64,000 nt of DNA from contig NC_039362.1 of NCBI RefSeq assembly GCF_003573695.1, positions 196,931,625-196,995,624 of the forward strand, given 5' to 3'. The notes under the pieces were generated by a model. That model worked only from the letters and a program-made list of their open reading frames with translations. It did not search any database and had not been told where the DNA came from. Shown piece by piece: positions 22,565 through 34,603 of the stretch (positions are counted from its first letter, which is position 1; every line of letters starts with the position of its first letter). A program made the position numbers and the translations under genes. This DNA is from Papaver somniferum (lineage: Eukaryota; Streptophyta; Magnoliopsida; Ranunculales; Papaveraceae).

Positions 22565-23840
22565 AGAGTAGTCCACTCACCGCCAGGTTTCGATCTCGGA
22601 GCCATGTTATGTCTCGAAATTGCCAAAACCGGTCAGGTTTAAGGGTTGGAGGAATATTATGAAAGCATCTTACCTATGAATCGACAGATTCATCATTCTT
22701 ATGAAGTCTCTGAGTTAGAGTAGTCCACTCACCGCAAGGTTTCGATCTCGGAGCCATGTTATGTCTCGAAGTTTCCAAAAACGGTCAGGTTTAAGGGTTG
22801 GAAGAATATTATGAAAGCATCTTACCTATGAATCGACAGATTCATCGTTATTATGAAGTCTCTGAGTTAGAGTAGTCCACTCACCGCCAGGTTTCGATCT
22901 CGGAGCCATGTTATGTCTCGAAGTTTCCAAAACCGTTCAGGTTTGAGGGTTGGAGGAATATTATGAAAGCATCTTACCTATGAATCGACAGATTCATCGT
23001 TCTTATGAAGTCTCTAAGTTAGAGTAGTCCACTCACCGCCAGGTTTTGATCTCGGAGCCATGTTATGTCTCGAAGTTGCCAAAACCGGTCAGGTTTAAGG
23101 GTTGGAGGAATATTATGAAAGCATCTTACCTATGAATCGACAGATTCATCGTTCTTATAAAGTCTCCGAGTTAGAATAGTCCACTCACCGCCAGGTTTCG
23201 ATCTCGGAGCCATGTTATGTCTCGAAGTTGCAAAAACCGGTCAGGTTTAAGGGTTGGAGGAATATTATGAAAGCATCTTACCTATGAATCGACAGATTCA
23301 TCGTTCTTATGAAGTCTCTGACTTAGAGTAGTCCACTCACCGCCATGTTTCAATCTCGGAGCCATGTTATGTCTCGAAGTTGCCAAAACCGGTCAGTTTT
23401 AAGGGTTGGAGGAATATTATGAAATCATCTTACCTATGAATCGACAGATTGATCGTTCTTATGAAGTCTCTGAGTTAGAGTAGTCCACTCACCGCCAGGT
23501 TTCGATCTCGGAGCCATGTTATGTCTCGAAGTTGCCAAAACCGGTCAGGTTTAAGGGTTGGAGGAATATTATGAAAGCATCTTACCTATGAATCGACAGA
23601 TTCATCGTTCTTATGAAGTCTCTGACTTAGAGTAGTCCAGTCACCTACAGGTTTCGATCTCGGAGCCATGTTATGTCTCGAAGTTGCCAAAACCGGACAG
23701 GTTTAAGGGTTGGAGGAATATTCTAATGGCACCGATATTATTTATAAATAGACGGATTCATCGTTTTTACGAAGTCTCTGACTTAGAATATTCCACTTAC
23801 CAGTTACCGCCAGGTTTCGAGCTCGGAGCCAGGTTATATC
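22565..23840. repeat. 152-bp tandem repeat array
   Basis: The word CTCGGAGCCATG starts at 22595, 22747, 22899, 23051, 23203, 23355, 23507 and 23659, an exact 152-bp period. A diverged terminal copy lies at 23822 (spacing 163). Each unit includes CCACTCACCGCCAGGTTTCG, a CCGGTCAGGTTTAAGGG stretch and CATCTTACCTATGAATCGAC. A single unit also lies at about 21735-21890. No coding potential is seen. Function is unknown; spacing and place suggest a regulatory or replication-slippage array. Confidence 0.92.
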
Positions 23841-24021
23841 TATGTTACTTAGAGTGTTACCACCAATTTTTTTTGTTTGTAATTTTGTATAATCCAACGT
23901 ACCAAAGTTAGGGAAGCAACTGCTACTAAATCTAACGGTGGGAATCTTGTGTTTGTTTGTCAAAAATTGTGTTTCTTTGCCAATCCGTATGCTTTTGCTT
24001 AGACCAATCAAAATATTCCAC

Positions 24022-24030
24022 TTTCCCGCC
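24022..24030 (+). promoter_or_regulatory. E2F-like site upstream of the Transposase_24 gene
   Basis: TTTCCCGCC fits the plant E2F consensus (TTTSSCGC). It lies about 1 kb before the ATG and roughly 150 bases before the presumed leader. Sequence match only; no further evidence. Confidence 0.3.
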
Positions 24031-24254
24031 CCATATTACGCCCAAATTTGGTCACGTGTCTGCCCAAGAAATTTTCAGACAATATTTAATGTTTGACCAC
24101 TGCAACGTGTCCTATCCCATGTTAATTACCCCCAGTATTTTCACAACGCGCCCAAAATCATTATTCTCTTCACTCTTCACAAAAATAAGAAAACTCTCTC
24201 ACCAAAAAAAAAGAAAAAAATCTCTCACCTATCGCCATGTCTGCAACTGTGAAG

Positions 24255-24350
24255 CTCTAACCCTAACAATCTCTTATCGGAAAACCCTAACAATCTCTCA
24301 TCAGAAAACCCTAACAATCTCTCATCAGGAAACCCTAACAATCTCTCAAT
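24255..24350 (+). repeat. 24-bp repeat in the 5' leader
   Basis: The phrase CCCTAACAATCTCTC(A)TC with AGAAAA/GGAAA spacers is repeated four times. It lies in the likely 5' UTR of the Transposase_24 gene. Confidence 0.7.
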
Positions 24351-25030
24351 CACTCAAACTCTTCAGAAAACCATAACTATCTATTAATCTCAGAGCTCTT
24401 CAACTTTGAAGAAAACCCTAACAAATTTTCAAGAAAAGGATTTCACGAAGGGGTAATCTCTCATACTCTCAAATCTTAAGAAAATAAATCTCTTTGTTCC
24501 AGTTTTCTATTTTAGTAATTTTGAGTTTTTTTTTCTTCACATAAATGTTAAGATCTTCACATGCAATTTAAGATTTGTTGTTTACATGATGAAATTGGTA
24601 TTGGGTCCTATTTAATTTTGGGAATTTTCGATTTTAGGTCTTTTTATGATGATTTTTATTTCGATGATTGTCTCTGCAGCTCATGTTCTAGTTTTTTAGG
24701 TCTTTGTTCTGTGTTATAACAAAAAATCCCCCCTTTGTTCGATGCATGAAGTATAATTTAGAATTCGTAAGAATTTGTGATTTGATAGGTGTAGCCTTAT
24801 TCTCTTTAGGTGTATGATTTGATTATATTTGTGCCAAAGCATGAAGTTTAGCCACTGTGATTATATTTTTGCAAGGCATAACTGCAACAATAAAGACTAA
24901 CAAGGAAACAATAAATAAAAAGCTGGTCAGGGAGTTGTCCATAAAGGGAAAGGCTTCTCATCTCATTTTCAGTGTAAATAAATTTATTCACCATATCATT
25001 TTAACTAACTTATATGCATTGTTGTTTCAG

Positions 25031-27680
25031 ATGAAAAACAAACAGTCCAAAACTGATAAAGGTTCTCCATCTGCAGAACCAACCCTTCCACCTGAAAGTA
25101 GGCGATCATCACCAAGGAACAAGAAGTTAGCGATAAAGGTAAAGACTTTTCATCTAAATTTCACAAAAAACTACTTACCTTCTCATTTTAACTAAGCTAC
25201 ACTTTTTGCAGATGAAAAACAAGCAGAACACTCAACAGTCCCCAACTGAAAGTGCTTCACTCACTTCAAAGCTGCAAACCCCGACTCAAACCAAGTCCGC
25301 AGAACCATCTCTTTCACCTGGAAGTAGGCGATCATCACAAAGGAACAAGAAGTTAGAACCAAGTGCTGATGTTTCTTCTCTAACTAAATGTGCAACAACA
25401 CGAAAGCGTCGTCGACAACCTGAAAGTGCTAAAATGTCATCACCAACTACAAAGAGACAGGCTACTAGGAAGAAGAATGTGCAATCTGAAAGTGCTCAAC
25501 ATTCACAGACCACAACTACAAAGTCCCAATCAAAAAGCTCTGAAGGATATACTGAAAAATCTGGAGTGGGGCGAAAGAATGTAAAGAGAAAACTTGACAC
25601 AAGCAGCACAGGCCCATGTATAAATGTTCAACTTAGGGATCCACACGACACTCTCGCAGATTTTCAAGATGAAGAAGAATAGGAAGAGGGGGAGGAAGCT
25701 GTGGAAGAGGATAACTCTGATCATGTGGAGCCTGATGTGGAAGAAGAGAATGATAATGGTAATGGTGATGAGCCTGAATTGGAAGAAGAAAATGATAATG
25801 GTAATGATGATAATGAGGAAGGTGAAGAAGGAAAAGAAGCGAAGAAAAGAAAATATGTTCCACGTGGTCCAACCCAGATGTATGCACTGAAGTTAGATTC
25901 TGCTGATCCGAAAAGAACAATTTCCTTCAACGCTAATGAACAACCGATTGGTGATCCATATGTGCAACTTTCCAGTGTGCTAGGGGTGCTTGTTCGGAAA
26001 CTTCCATTAACGTACAAGGATTGGAGACTTGTTCCTTATGAAGCCAAAGAAAACATATGGAAGATAGTCTCGGTTCGCAATTGATAACTCTTTAACTCTT
26101 TTCATTCATCAATAATTATTTAAGTCATAGTCAACAATTATTTAATTCATAACGTATTCTAATTCAATTATTTAAATTTATTTGTAGAACCGATTCATTG
26201 TGCCTGAGTATTACAAAGACTATTATTTCAGCAAGATGGGAACTTATCTTAGAGAAGAAAGGTCAAGGAATGCTGGTTTGGTACTCGACGCTTTGGATCG
26301 GCTACAAGGGTAAGAACAAAAGAAACGGCTGGAGAAGTTAATGCCCAGGACCATGACAGTTAGGGAGTGGGAAGAGTTTGTGAAACATGTACACTCTATT
26401 GAATTCAGAGTTAGTAATTTCTATTATATAGAATGCCTATATATTTGTATTAAAAACTTGAAAGTCTTTCAAATGATTTTTTTACTTTTCTATTCAGGTC
26501 AGAAGAATAAAACTGCAAGAAAATCGTTCAAAACACACCACCCCACATACCATAAGTCGAGAAGGTTACGCCCGATTGGAGGTGAAATTGGTATGTTCTA
26601 CAGTCTTGATATTCACCATGTGAAAACTATTGCATCGTTAAAAATATAATTGTTTGAAGTTCTCTACAAAGTTTTATCTTAGAAATATTCTGAGATAATA
26701 CCATGTTGTTATGCTATTCTTGATGACTCATGTATTGATACATTTATTTGGCAGCAAAAAGAGCAAAACACAACCAAAGAGATTGATAGAGCTATAATCT
26801 GGAAAGTTGGTCATAAACAGCGGAAAGGAAAGAAACCACATCCTGGTGTTGTAGAAGCTTTGGTAAGAAATCTTCTCATGTTACTTTGTTTTATTTATGT
26901 GCTTGAAAAGGTCAAAAATATCTGATGTTTTACACGCTTACACAGGAAAAACTTGAAAAAGCTCGAGAAAAGTATCATGCTGATTGTGGATCATCCGTGA
27001 CAGATGATAATCTTGCAAAGGCCTTTGGTTAGGACAAGAAAACTAAAGGGAGACTTAAAGGAATTGGTTTTGGAGCGACACGTAAAAAGGTTGTTGCGCA
27101 GTCCCACTATAAGATGATGATTAAAGAGTGTCAAGAATCCTATAAAGCATTGAGTGATCGAGTGGTGCAGCTAGAGGTGAGAATTTAACTTGTCTTTTAT
27201 TAGGTCTCCTTTTCTTGATAAACTCAAACTCGATAATGCCCCTCATACTGCTGATTGGTCTTAATATAGGGAACGAAATCAAAATGTGTCTGCAATGGAG
27301 TCTTACCCTCTCACATGTTAAGTCCCAGCAACAATCATGAGGCTAGCACTAGCAGAAATGTTATCTGTAATGAAAGAGTCTCAACTGATACCACTCCAAG
27401 TCATGTCAGGAAATAAAATGAGGTTCAAGTGCCAAAGAGATTCCAAGTTTGCAAGTTGTTTAGATGGTACAAGGAGGACGAGGTGGTTGCAGAGGCTGAA
27501 ATAGATCCAAGTAAGCAGATACATGGAAAACCAATCGGTCTTGGAGCCTATACTGTATGTGTGAAGGTTTCTTATGTGGATGATGCTCTTGTCTACCAAG
27601 CTACTTCAGAAGTCAGAACTGTTCATGATGCTGTTTCAAATTTTATCACATGGCCCAAAGATAGAATAATCTACCAATAG
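25031..27680 (+). pseudogene. TNPA-like CACTA gene (Transposase_24 / DUF8039), with four nonsense codons
   Basis: The second protein of the CACTA system, probably binding the subterminal repeats (inferred from En/Spm TNPA). Exons: 25031-25138, 25212-26072, 26188-26409, 26498-26590, 26755-26862, 26946-27176 and 27270-27680. All borders are GT-AG and every exon length is divisible by three. The N-terminus is basic and Ser-rich (RRSSPRNKK), followed by an acidic tract (DVEEENDNGN) and the Transposase_24 core: PLTYKDWRLVPYEAKENIWK, FIVPEYYKDYYF, HTTPHTISREGYARLEVKL, GRLKGIGFGATRKKV. The C-terminus is DUF8039-like (GKPIGLGAYTVCVKV, NFITWPKDRIIY). In-frame stops are at 25680 (TAG), 26311 (TAA), 27030 (TAG) and 27414 (TAA), with no frameshift. 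Exon 1 and the start of exon 2 are a tandem duplication (both begin at CAG then MKNKQ and repeat GSRRSS/ESRRSS). The start is the first ATG after the leader intron. Confidence 0.85.
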
Positions 27681-27929
27681 ACTTCTTAATCTTCTGTGAT
27701 CTTTTTGGAGACTTAACTTTTGGTAACAAACATATCACTGCCACATTTTTGTATGTTTTGTGTATAGCACATTGGTATGTGAATGCTTTAACTCTGGGTT
27801 TGGTTTAATTTGAATGAATCTTTCAGTTTAATCCAATTGTTTATTTACATTTCAGTTTAGACTAATTGTTTCTTTACATTTCACAAATAGTAGTGACAAA
27901 AGTGAAATATATATTCTTAAATATGGGTT

Positions 27930-28716
27930 TGATCTTATTCACAAGTATTGTAAAATAGTTTATTTACAATCATAACTATGTGTTGTCCATGATAGTCCTA
28001 CTACACATAGTATAGTTGTATCAAGGTACTTCTACATGCTAACAAGTGTACTGACTGTAATATTCACAATACTAATAAGTGTTGTGTTAACAATTTCTGC
28101 TACCCATGACAATAATTGTAAAAACAAATGTTTTACAATGCTAACAAGTGTACTGACTGTAATATTCACAATACTAGTAAGTGTTGTGTTAACAATTTCT
28201 ACTTCATACCAATCATTGTAAAATGAAATCTTGCAACATCAGCAGGTGTTGTTCAGAATAGTTATACAACTCAAGGAAGTGTAGTAAGAGGAGTATTCAC
28301 AATACTAATAGACATCGTGAAAAGGTTTTCAACTACATAAACTAGATATTGTGAAACAGTTACTTTACAACATAAGTTTGTGTTGTCCAAGATAGTTCGA
28401 CAATTCATACAAGTGTTGTGCAAATATTATTCATAATACTGGTAATTGTTGTTGCATATGTTTCTACGATATGCTACTTATGTTGTCCACGATTGGGATA
28501 CAATACAAGCAAGAGTTGTGTTAGGTTATCAAAAAAAATCGAAAGAGAATCACAACATTGACAAACTATTGTCGAACCATGAATCACATCACCCTTTACA
28601 ACACTTGTTAACCATTGTAGAAAAACTTGGACTTTCTACAATACCCCCGTTCCACAATGCATGAAATGGAGTTGTCGTAGGGGTACTGCAAATCTTATCT
28701 TGTGTCGTCAATGATG
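27930..28716. repeat. CACTA right subterminal repeat region
   Basis: Dense copies of GTGTTGT/ACAACAC-like words. A 105-bp tandem duplication lies at about 28030-28220 (repeated ACAAGTGTACTGACTGTAAT). It mirrors the left subterminal zone. The frame 28036-28221 is a by-product of the duplication. Confidence 0.8.
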
Positions 28717-28731
28717 ATTTTTCCCATAGTG
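28717..28731 (-). repeat. CACTA right terminal inverted repeat
   Basis: Read inward it is CACTATGGGAAAAAT with the canonical CACTA terminus, flanked by ATG. Confidence 0.93.
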
Positions 28732-28734
28732 ATG

Positions 28735-29257
28735 CACGATGGACATCAGGTAAGGTTTGGGAGGATAACTGTTTTTTTTTTTTTTTTTGTGATAATTAAT
28801 GTGCAATTGTTAACTGAACGCCATCTTGGATCTTTCAGGCATGCCTGTTTGTGTGTTGGTTTTTAGACTTTTACAAGGTAACGGAGTCAGTGAGTGGAGA
28901 AAGTGCGTACTCAAGAATACATTTTTCTTTTTCTTGTTTTTTTTTGTTTTGTTTTTTTACGTTATGTAATTGATCCAATTATCAATAAAATAGTTAAAAT
29001 GAACAAGAAATTATGCCGTTATCGTTCACACATAAAAAGTCAAATCGCATATTCTCTACCATGATAACACTAGGTTGAACTTGAATTCGGCGTCTTTGCC
29101 ATTTAGATTAAATATTTTAGCTTAAAAGATGGCAGGCCGTGAACTGCATTTATTCATAATATAAGAGTACATTTTACACACATGTTTCACACTTATCAAA
29201 AGAAAACAATTGGAAGCAGTTACGATTTGCTTATATTAGATGGGCGGTAAGGGTAAA
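28735..29257. other. 3' flank of the peroxidase gene; block repeated at 48.7 kb
   Basis: About 28838-29075 matches 48650-48885 in direct orientation (shared GGTTTTTAGACTTTTACAAG and CCGTTATCGTTCACAC). No gene. Confidence 0.7.
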
Positions 29258-30417
<1,160 letters not shown>

Positions 30418-32268
30418 TTTTACTTTGAACTGAGCTGGACTTTAGATATCGATATCAGATAAAGATGAAAGGAAGTGATATGAAACGAACTTGGTTTGAA
30501 TGATAAAGTTTTGCAACTATCTCTTCTCATTTATAGGATTCCAAATATCTTTATACTGGATTAGTTTAAATTCTTGTGAAGTGGACAAGGTAAACATAAC
30601 AAGTTATCGCAAAGTTGAATTTAACTGAATTTGCTATTACGTATATACCGTTCACCCATCGATATCAAGAAACTTCTAACTGTGAAAGCTCTTTTACTTT
30701 TATTTTTGGTTGGAAAATTATCGAAATGATGTTCTGAACTTTTCATCCCGATTTAAAAAATTACTCCACTAGGAGTAGCATTAGTTAATACATTGCCATC
30801 GCCTACGAAATCCGACTATTTGCAGAAGAAAGCACCTATTGGCTAATACTTGATATACACTGCAGATAGAATGGCATATTTGTCTGATATTTGATGTAAT
30901 AAATTTGTCATATATACATTTGAATAGTTCCCAACACAGATTATAAGGATTTGTTATGCATTTGACAGTTGCGTTTCGATATATTAGCCCTTCGAGACCC
31001 TGTAAGCCTCTTTAACGAATAGGTCATGAACTTCCCTTTCCACGAAATGCAACCAGTACACATTTTAACTCATGAGCCGTTTTCAGCAATCCATTCACTA
31101 CCAAGTCAGTGGCAAACTCATGGCGACTTTTGTGTTCTTAATTACTGTTTCCAGGAAATGGTCTAGGAAGGTCGGAATACTTTTCTAAGTAATAGAGAAT
31201 TACGATTTGTGACTCAATAACTTAGCGGTTCAGATTCCCCATTCGATCTTGATCGGCACTATGAGATATTAATTTAGCTAGTTGAAGTCTTTTAATTGCT
31301 CACAACACAGCCATCTTTTGCCGAGTAGAAAAGAAAAAGAAGAGAAACATAATGGAACCAAGACTTGTACTTCTATTACTTCCCAAATCTCTCCGGTTAT
31401 CCACACCTTGAATGTTGCAAAAGGAAAAAAATTTGTGGCAAAGAAATTTTGTATAAAAAACAGGATATTTCACAAGTAGATTTGGTACTGCAAAAACTCA
31501 AAACAAGTCGCACTCGGAGACAATTATTTTTGTATAGTGCATGCGGGGAGGTTGAACCTGTCCTGTTTGCACTAGGAGACAATTATTTTCATCGATTTTA
31601 TATGGGACGGAGCATGCCGAGCGCCCGTAACAAACATTGCAACACCCCAAATGTGGGAAAGATGGTCCCATCCGAATGTCATGGGACCCACCAACAAGAC
31701 ATTTTATGCGGGAGGCAGCTTTGGCGTTGTTTGATTTTTTTGTTCTTTCGGTGTATAGGAAGACTGTTTTCTTTGTATAGGCATGAGGAGTTTGGTACCA
31801 ATGGCAGAATGCCTTTCAACAGACAAGGAGATCTAAATATTTTTTCAGTACAGGGGAATTTCCTAGTTTCATGACAGGATTACGTAGAGAACCTAGCTAG
31901 TTTCGTTTAACTCTGGTACTTGCTTGGACTTGGAAAATAGAAACTTGATCATGCATGCGCAGAAAAGAAAAAGAACGGAGGAGAAAGAGTTCATAATGAT
32001 CTTCTAATGCTCAATTGATTATATTTGGTTGGATTGTTATCGTCAGACATGGATTTACATCACTAAACATGATGATATAAATAGTTTTTTGCACTCAGGA
32101 TATATAACTTAGCTTTTGTGCTTGAGATTTTATTCTTTTTTTTTCATCACAAATTTTCATATTTAAATTTTCAAATATGATTTTTTTCAAAAATAAATTA
32201 GGATAGGCGAGAATAAGGTCCTACGTAGAAACTCTTCTATGTGGGTGAGAGAGGCTCGAACTCACATA
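30418..32268. other. intergenic, peroxidase upstream region
   Basis: A possible TATA box (CCTATAAATGAG on the minus strand) lies at about 30528-30539, about 110 bases before the peroxidase ATG. The rest is AT-rich. A 169-residue plus frame at 31365-31874 has no recognisable domain. No gene supported. Confidence 0.5.
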
Positions 32269-32830
32269 ACATAAGTCCTTGATGTTTCATGCATGGGGGA
32301 ACAGATGGATCCGAAGAAAAAGAAAGTAGTCAATTTTGCCCGAATTTGGTGTTTGTGTTATGTATTAACTTGCCAAAGGCAGTGGAATCCTGAAATTTGT
32401 TTTTGTGCACTTGAGTAATATTAAAGGTATGCTTGACAAGGAACTGAAAGAACATGGGAGTCGATGCACAAAATATTGACAGCTGAATGAATTGGAAAGA
32501 AATGCAACATCAATTGCCAATACAAAACACGTCACCCGCAATAAAGATTCTCTGATGAGGCCTGCGTGTTGATTTGGAAAAGTAAAACGGGTCTTAATCA
32601 ACGAACAAACTTTTTGTTTGAAGTAATCTTAACACAAATTTATGGGTGAAATAATTAGTCCCATAATGTACAAATCCGTTCTGAAGATCTTGTATAGATT
32701 GCATTCGGGTTGCAATATTAATTGCCAATTGGCAAGGGATAAGATGCTCACTAATAGTCCGTCAGGGGCTATCAACAACCTCAACGTTGATGAAAAACAC
32801 CGAGCCGCTTCATCCTTCGCTGATTGGTTT
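32269..32830. repeat. left arm of a 15-kb-spaced inverted repeat
   Basis: Matches the reverse complement of about 47735-48242 with high identity (shared CATGCATGGGGGAACAGA and GTTGCAATATTAAT). No gene. The arm partly overlaps the start of a tandem repeat zone. Confidence 0.85.
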
Positions 32831-33540
32831 CTTTGAAGGTAAGTTTTTATTTTTTCCTATGTGGTTCAACGATTCATCCTTTGCTGATTGGTTTTTTTGA
32901 AGGTAAGTTTTCATTTTTCCTATGTGGTTCAATTTATGGTTTTCATTCTCCCTCCTATAATATTCTTATCCATTGCTACCAAGTTATCCACGAATACAAA
33001 GTTTTTATTTTTTCCTATGTGGTTCCATATTGTACAAATCCGAAGGTAAGTTTTTATTTTTTCCTATGTGGTTCAATTTATGGTTTTCATTCTCCCTCCT
33101 ATAATATTCTTATCCATTGCTACCAAGTTATCCACGAATACAAAGTTTTTATTTTTTCCTATGTGGTTCCATATTGTACAAATCCGTTCCGAAGATCTTG
33201 TATAGATTGCAATATTAATTGCCAATTGGCAAGGGATAGGATGCTCACTAATAGTCCGTCATGGGCTATCAACAACCTCAACGTTGATGAAAAACACCGA
33301 GCCGCTTCATCCATTGCTGATTGGTATTTTTGAAGGTAAGTTTTTATTTTTTCCTATGTGGTTCGATTTATGGTTTTCCTTCTCCCTCCTATAATATTCT
33401 TATCCATCGCTACCAAGTTATCTAGGAATACAAAGTTTTATTTTTTCCTATGTGGTTCGATTTATGGTTTTCATTCTTCCTCCTATAATATTCTTATCCA
33501 TTGCTACCAAGTTATCCAAGAATACAAAGCTCCAGCAGAA
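32683..33540. repeat. nested tandem repeat zone
   Basis: A unit of about 507 bp starting GAAGATCTTGTATAGATTG occurs at 32685 and 33192. Inside it a unit of about 143 bp with GGTAAGTTTTTATTTTTTCC and CCTATGTGGTTC recurs. Frames such as 32824-33333 repeat the same peptide and are artefacts of the repeat. Confidence 0.8.
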
Positions 33541-34417
33541 TATCGTAAGATGAGTTTTATTGTTTGCTCAGTTGAATTTTGTTGTTTGCTCGGTTGGTGG
33601 TGTTATACTTACGAAGAGTAAGCTAGGGACAGACAAAGGGGACAACCCAAAGGGAGAGGAAGAACAGGCTCAACCTGCAGGGACGGGCCTAGCGAGGGGC
33701 TAACCCAGCTATAGCCCATCCCTATCTTTAGTGAAATAAAATTTTTATATAAGAAATTTTTGAAAATTATTATCTAGCCCACCCTTTATTTATAATTAGT
33801 CCTTATAGTTGTAGCTTAAATGATTTTTAGCCCAAGATCTTGTTCAAAACATAAAACTTTCTTTGTTACATTCATTTTCATGTGCAGAAGTTTCTTTATC
33901 AGCATCATTTAAAGAAAAACAATTAGCATCAGTGAATTAAAACTAAATATTATGTGAGATTCTGAATTTAGGGTTCTTGTTAATCTGAATTTAGGGTTCT
34001 TGTTAAACTTCCAGATAACTTTCACCAACAAATAGCGCGCTTCCGGCAGTGCAATTAGGCATTACACAACAGTTGAACGATTACTTGCGTATGGTTTTCT
34101 ACATAAAATTTTAAATAATTATATGCAGCGTCTACTTCGTTTTACAATCTTTGCGTTAAAATCAACATTGATGAGAATACACAAGGAAATTCATAAATTA
34201 AGAAAAAAAACAAAAACAAGGATATTATATTTTCACCGAAGCGTATCTTAATGACCTAGCATTAAAAGCGGGTGCAGCTGAAGGCGTATGCCACAAAGAA
34301 CATTAAGAAGCTTGTTCTTGATATGGTTGACTATGAGTATAACTGATGAGTTTATGGAGTTACATTTTGGAGGATGCAAACTAATGCTAATGATATTGGG
34401 ACAGACACGCGACTTAG
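33541..34417. other. intergenic, no gene seen
   Basis: AT-rich. CAGGGACGGGCCTAGCG near 33678 resembles a hAT terminus, but no partner end was found. A 23-bp tandem duplication (CTGAATTTAGGGTTCTTGTTA) lies at 33961-34010. Confidence 0.45.
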
Positions 34418-34603
34418 TCAACCTAGCAGCACTTGTGATGTTGTTGTGATCTCCTCAGCCTTTTTGCATAGCGTAAAGATATGGTCAGTTGTGATTTCCT
34501 CAGCCTTTTTGCATAAAATGCAACCATCAATAACAATTTGTCTTCTAAGGGTGTCAACAGTGAAAGCCCCTTCGTAGTTCCAACACAAACTTCCAAACTT
34601 CAC
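34418..34603 (-). pseudogene. LINE (non-LTR) zinc-binding RT-associated domain fragment
   Basis: The frame reads WNYEGAFTVDTLRR, then IDGCILCKKAEEITTDHIF. This fits the zf-RVT domain found at the C-terminus of plant L1-type polyproteins (Leu-Arg-Arg, CxxC, DHxF). The segment LCKKAEEITT occurs twice because of a 48-base tandem duplication at about 34438-34516. It is only about 60 residues, with no reverse transcriptase nearby, so it is a scrap. Confidence 0.5.

Larger units (their letters stand above)
20260..25030. other. divergent promoter region between the two CACTA genes
   Basis: About 4.8 kb separates the TNP2 start codon from the first ATG of the Transposase_24 gene. It holds a block of about 660 bp repeated at 20884-21548 and 21898-22562, a 152-bp tandem array (22565-23840), an E2F-like TTTCCCGCC at 24022, and a 5' leader with a 24-bp repeat. 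A short upstream frame (MSATVKL) starts at 24238. An intron in the 5' UTR ending at the CAG before 25031 is likely. Frames such as 21323-21616 recur in both duplicated blocks and look non-coding. Confidence 0.6.
6748..28731 (-). mobile_element. complete CACTA (En/Spm, CMC) DNA transposon with a nested LTR retrotransposon
   Basis: The left end reads CATTATGGGAAAAAT at 6748. The right end, read inward, is CACTATGGGAAAAAT from 28731, so the termini match over 15 bases with one difference. Flanking bases are ATG on both sides (6745-6747 and 28732-28734), the 3-bp duplication expected of CACTA elements. Subterminal zones rich in ACAACACTT/AAGTGTTGT words follow each end. Inside are a TNP2-type transposase gene (minus) and a Transposase_24-type gene (plus). 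The span is about 22 kb, of which about 8 kb is a later LTR insertion. The left terminal CAC has become CAT, which may itself weaken mobility. Strand is given for the TNP2 gene. Confidence 0.93.

Noticed and set aside
22565..23840. CRISPR-like regular array
   Set aside because: Units are 152 bp and contiguous without variable spacers, in a plant genome; it is a tandem repeat.
28036..28221. 61-residue hydrophobic frame with repeated MLTSVLTVIFTILIS
   Set aside because: It is produced by the 105-bp duplication of CACTA subterminal repeats.
31365..31874. 169-residue plus frame upstream of the peroxidase
   Set aside because: No recognisable domain, poor composition, and no supporting context.
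32824..33333. 169-residue frame with repeated peptide FYFFLCGSIYG
   Set aside because: The repetition follows the underlying tandem DNA repeat; no family match or splice logic.
33675..33720. hAT-like terminus CAGGGACGGGCC
   Set aside because: No matching inverted terminus or 8-bp duplication was found nearby.
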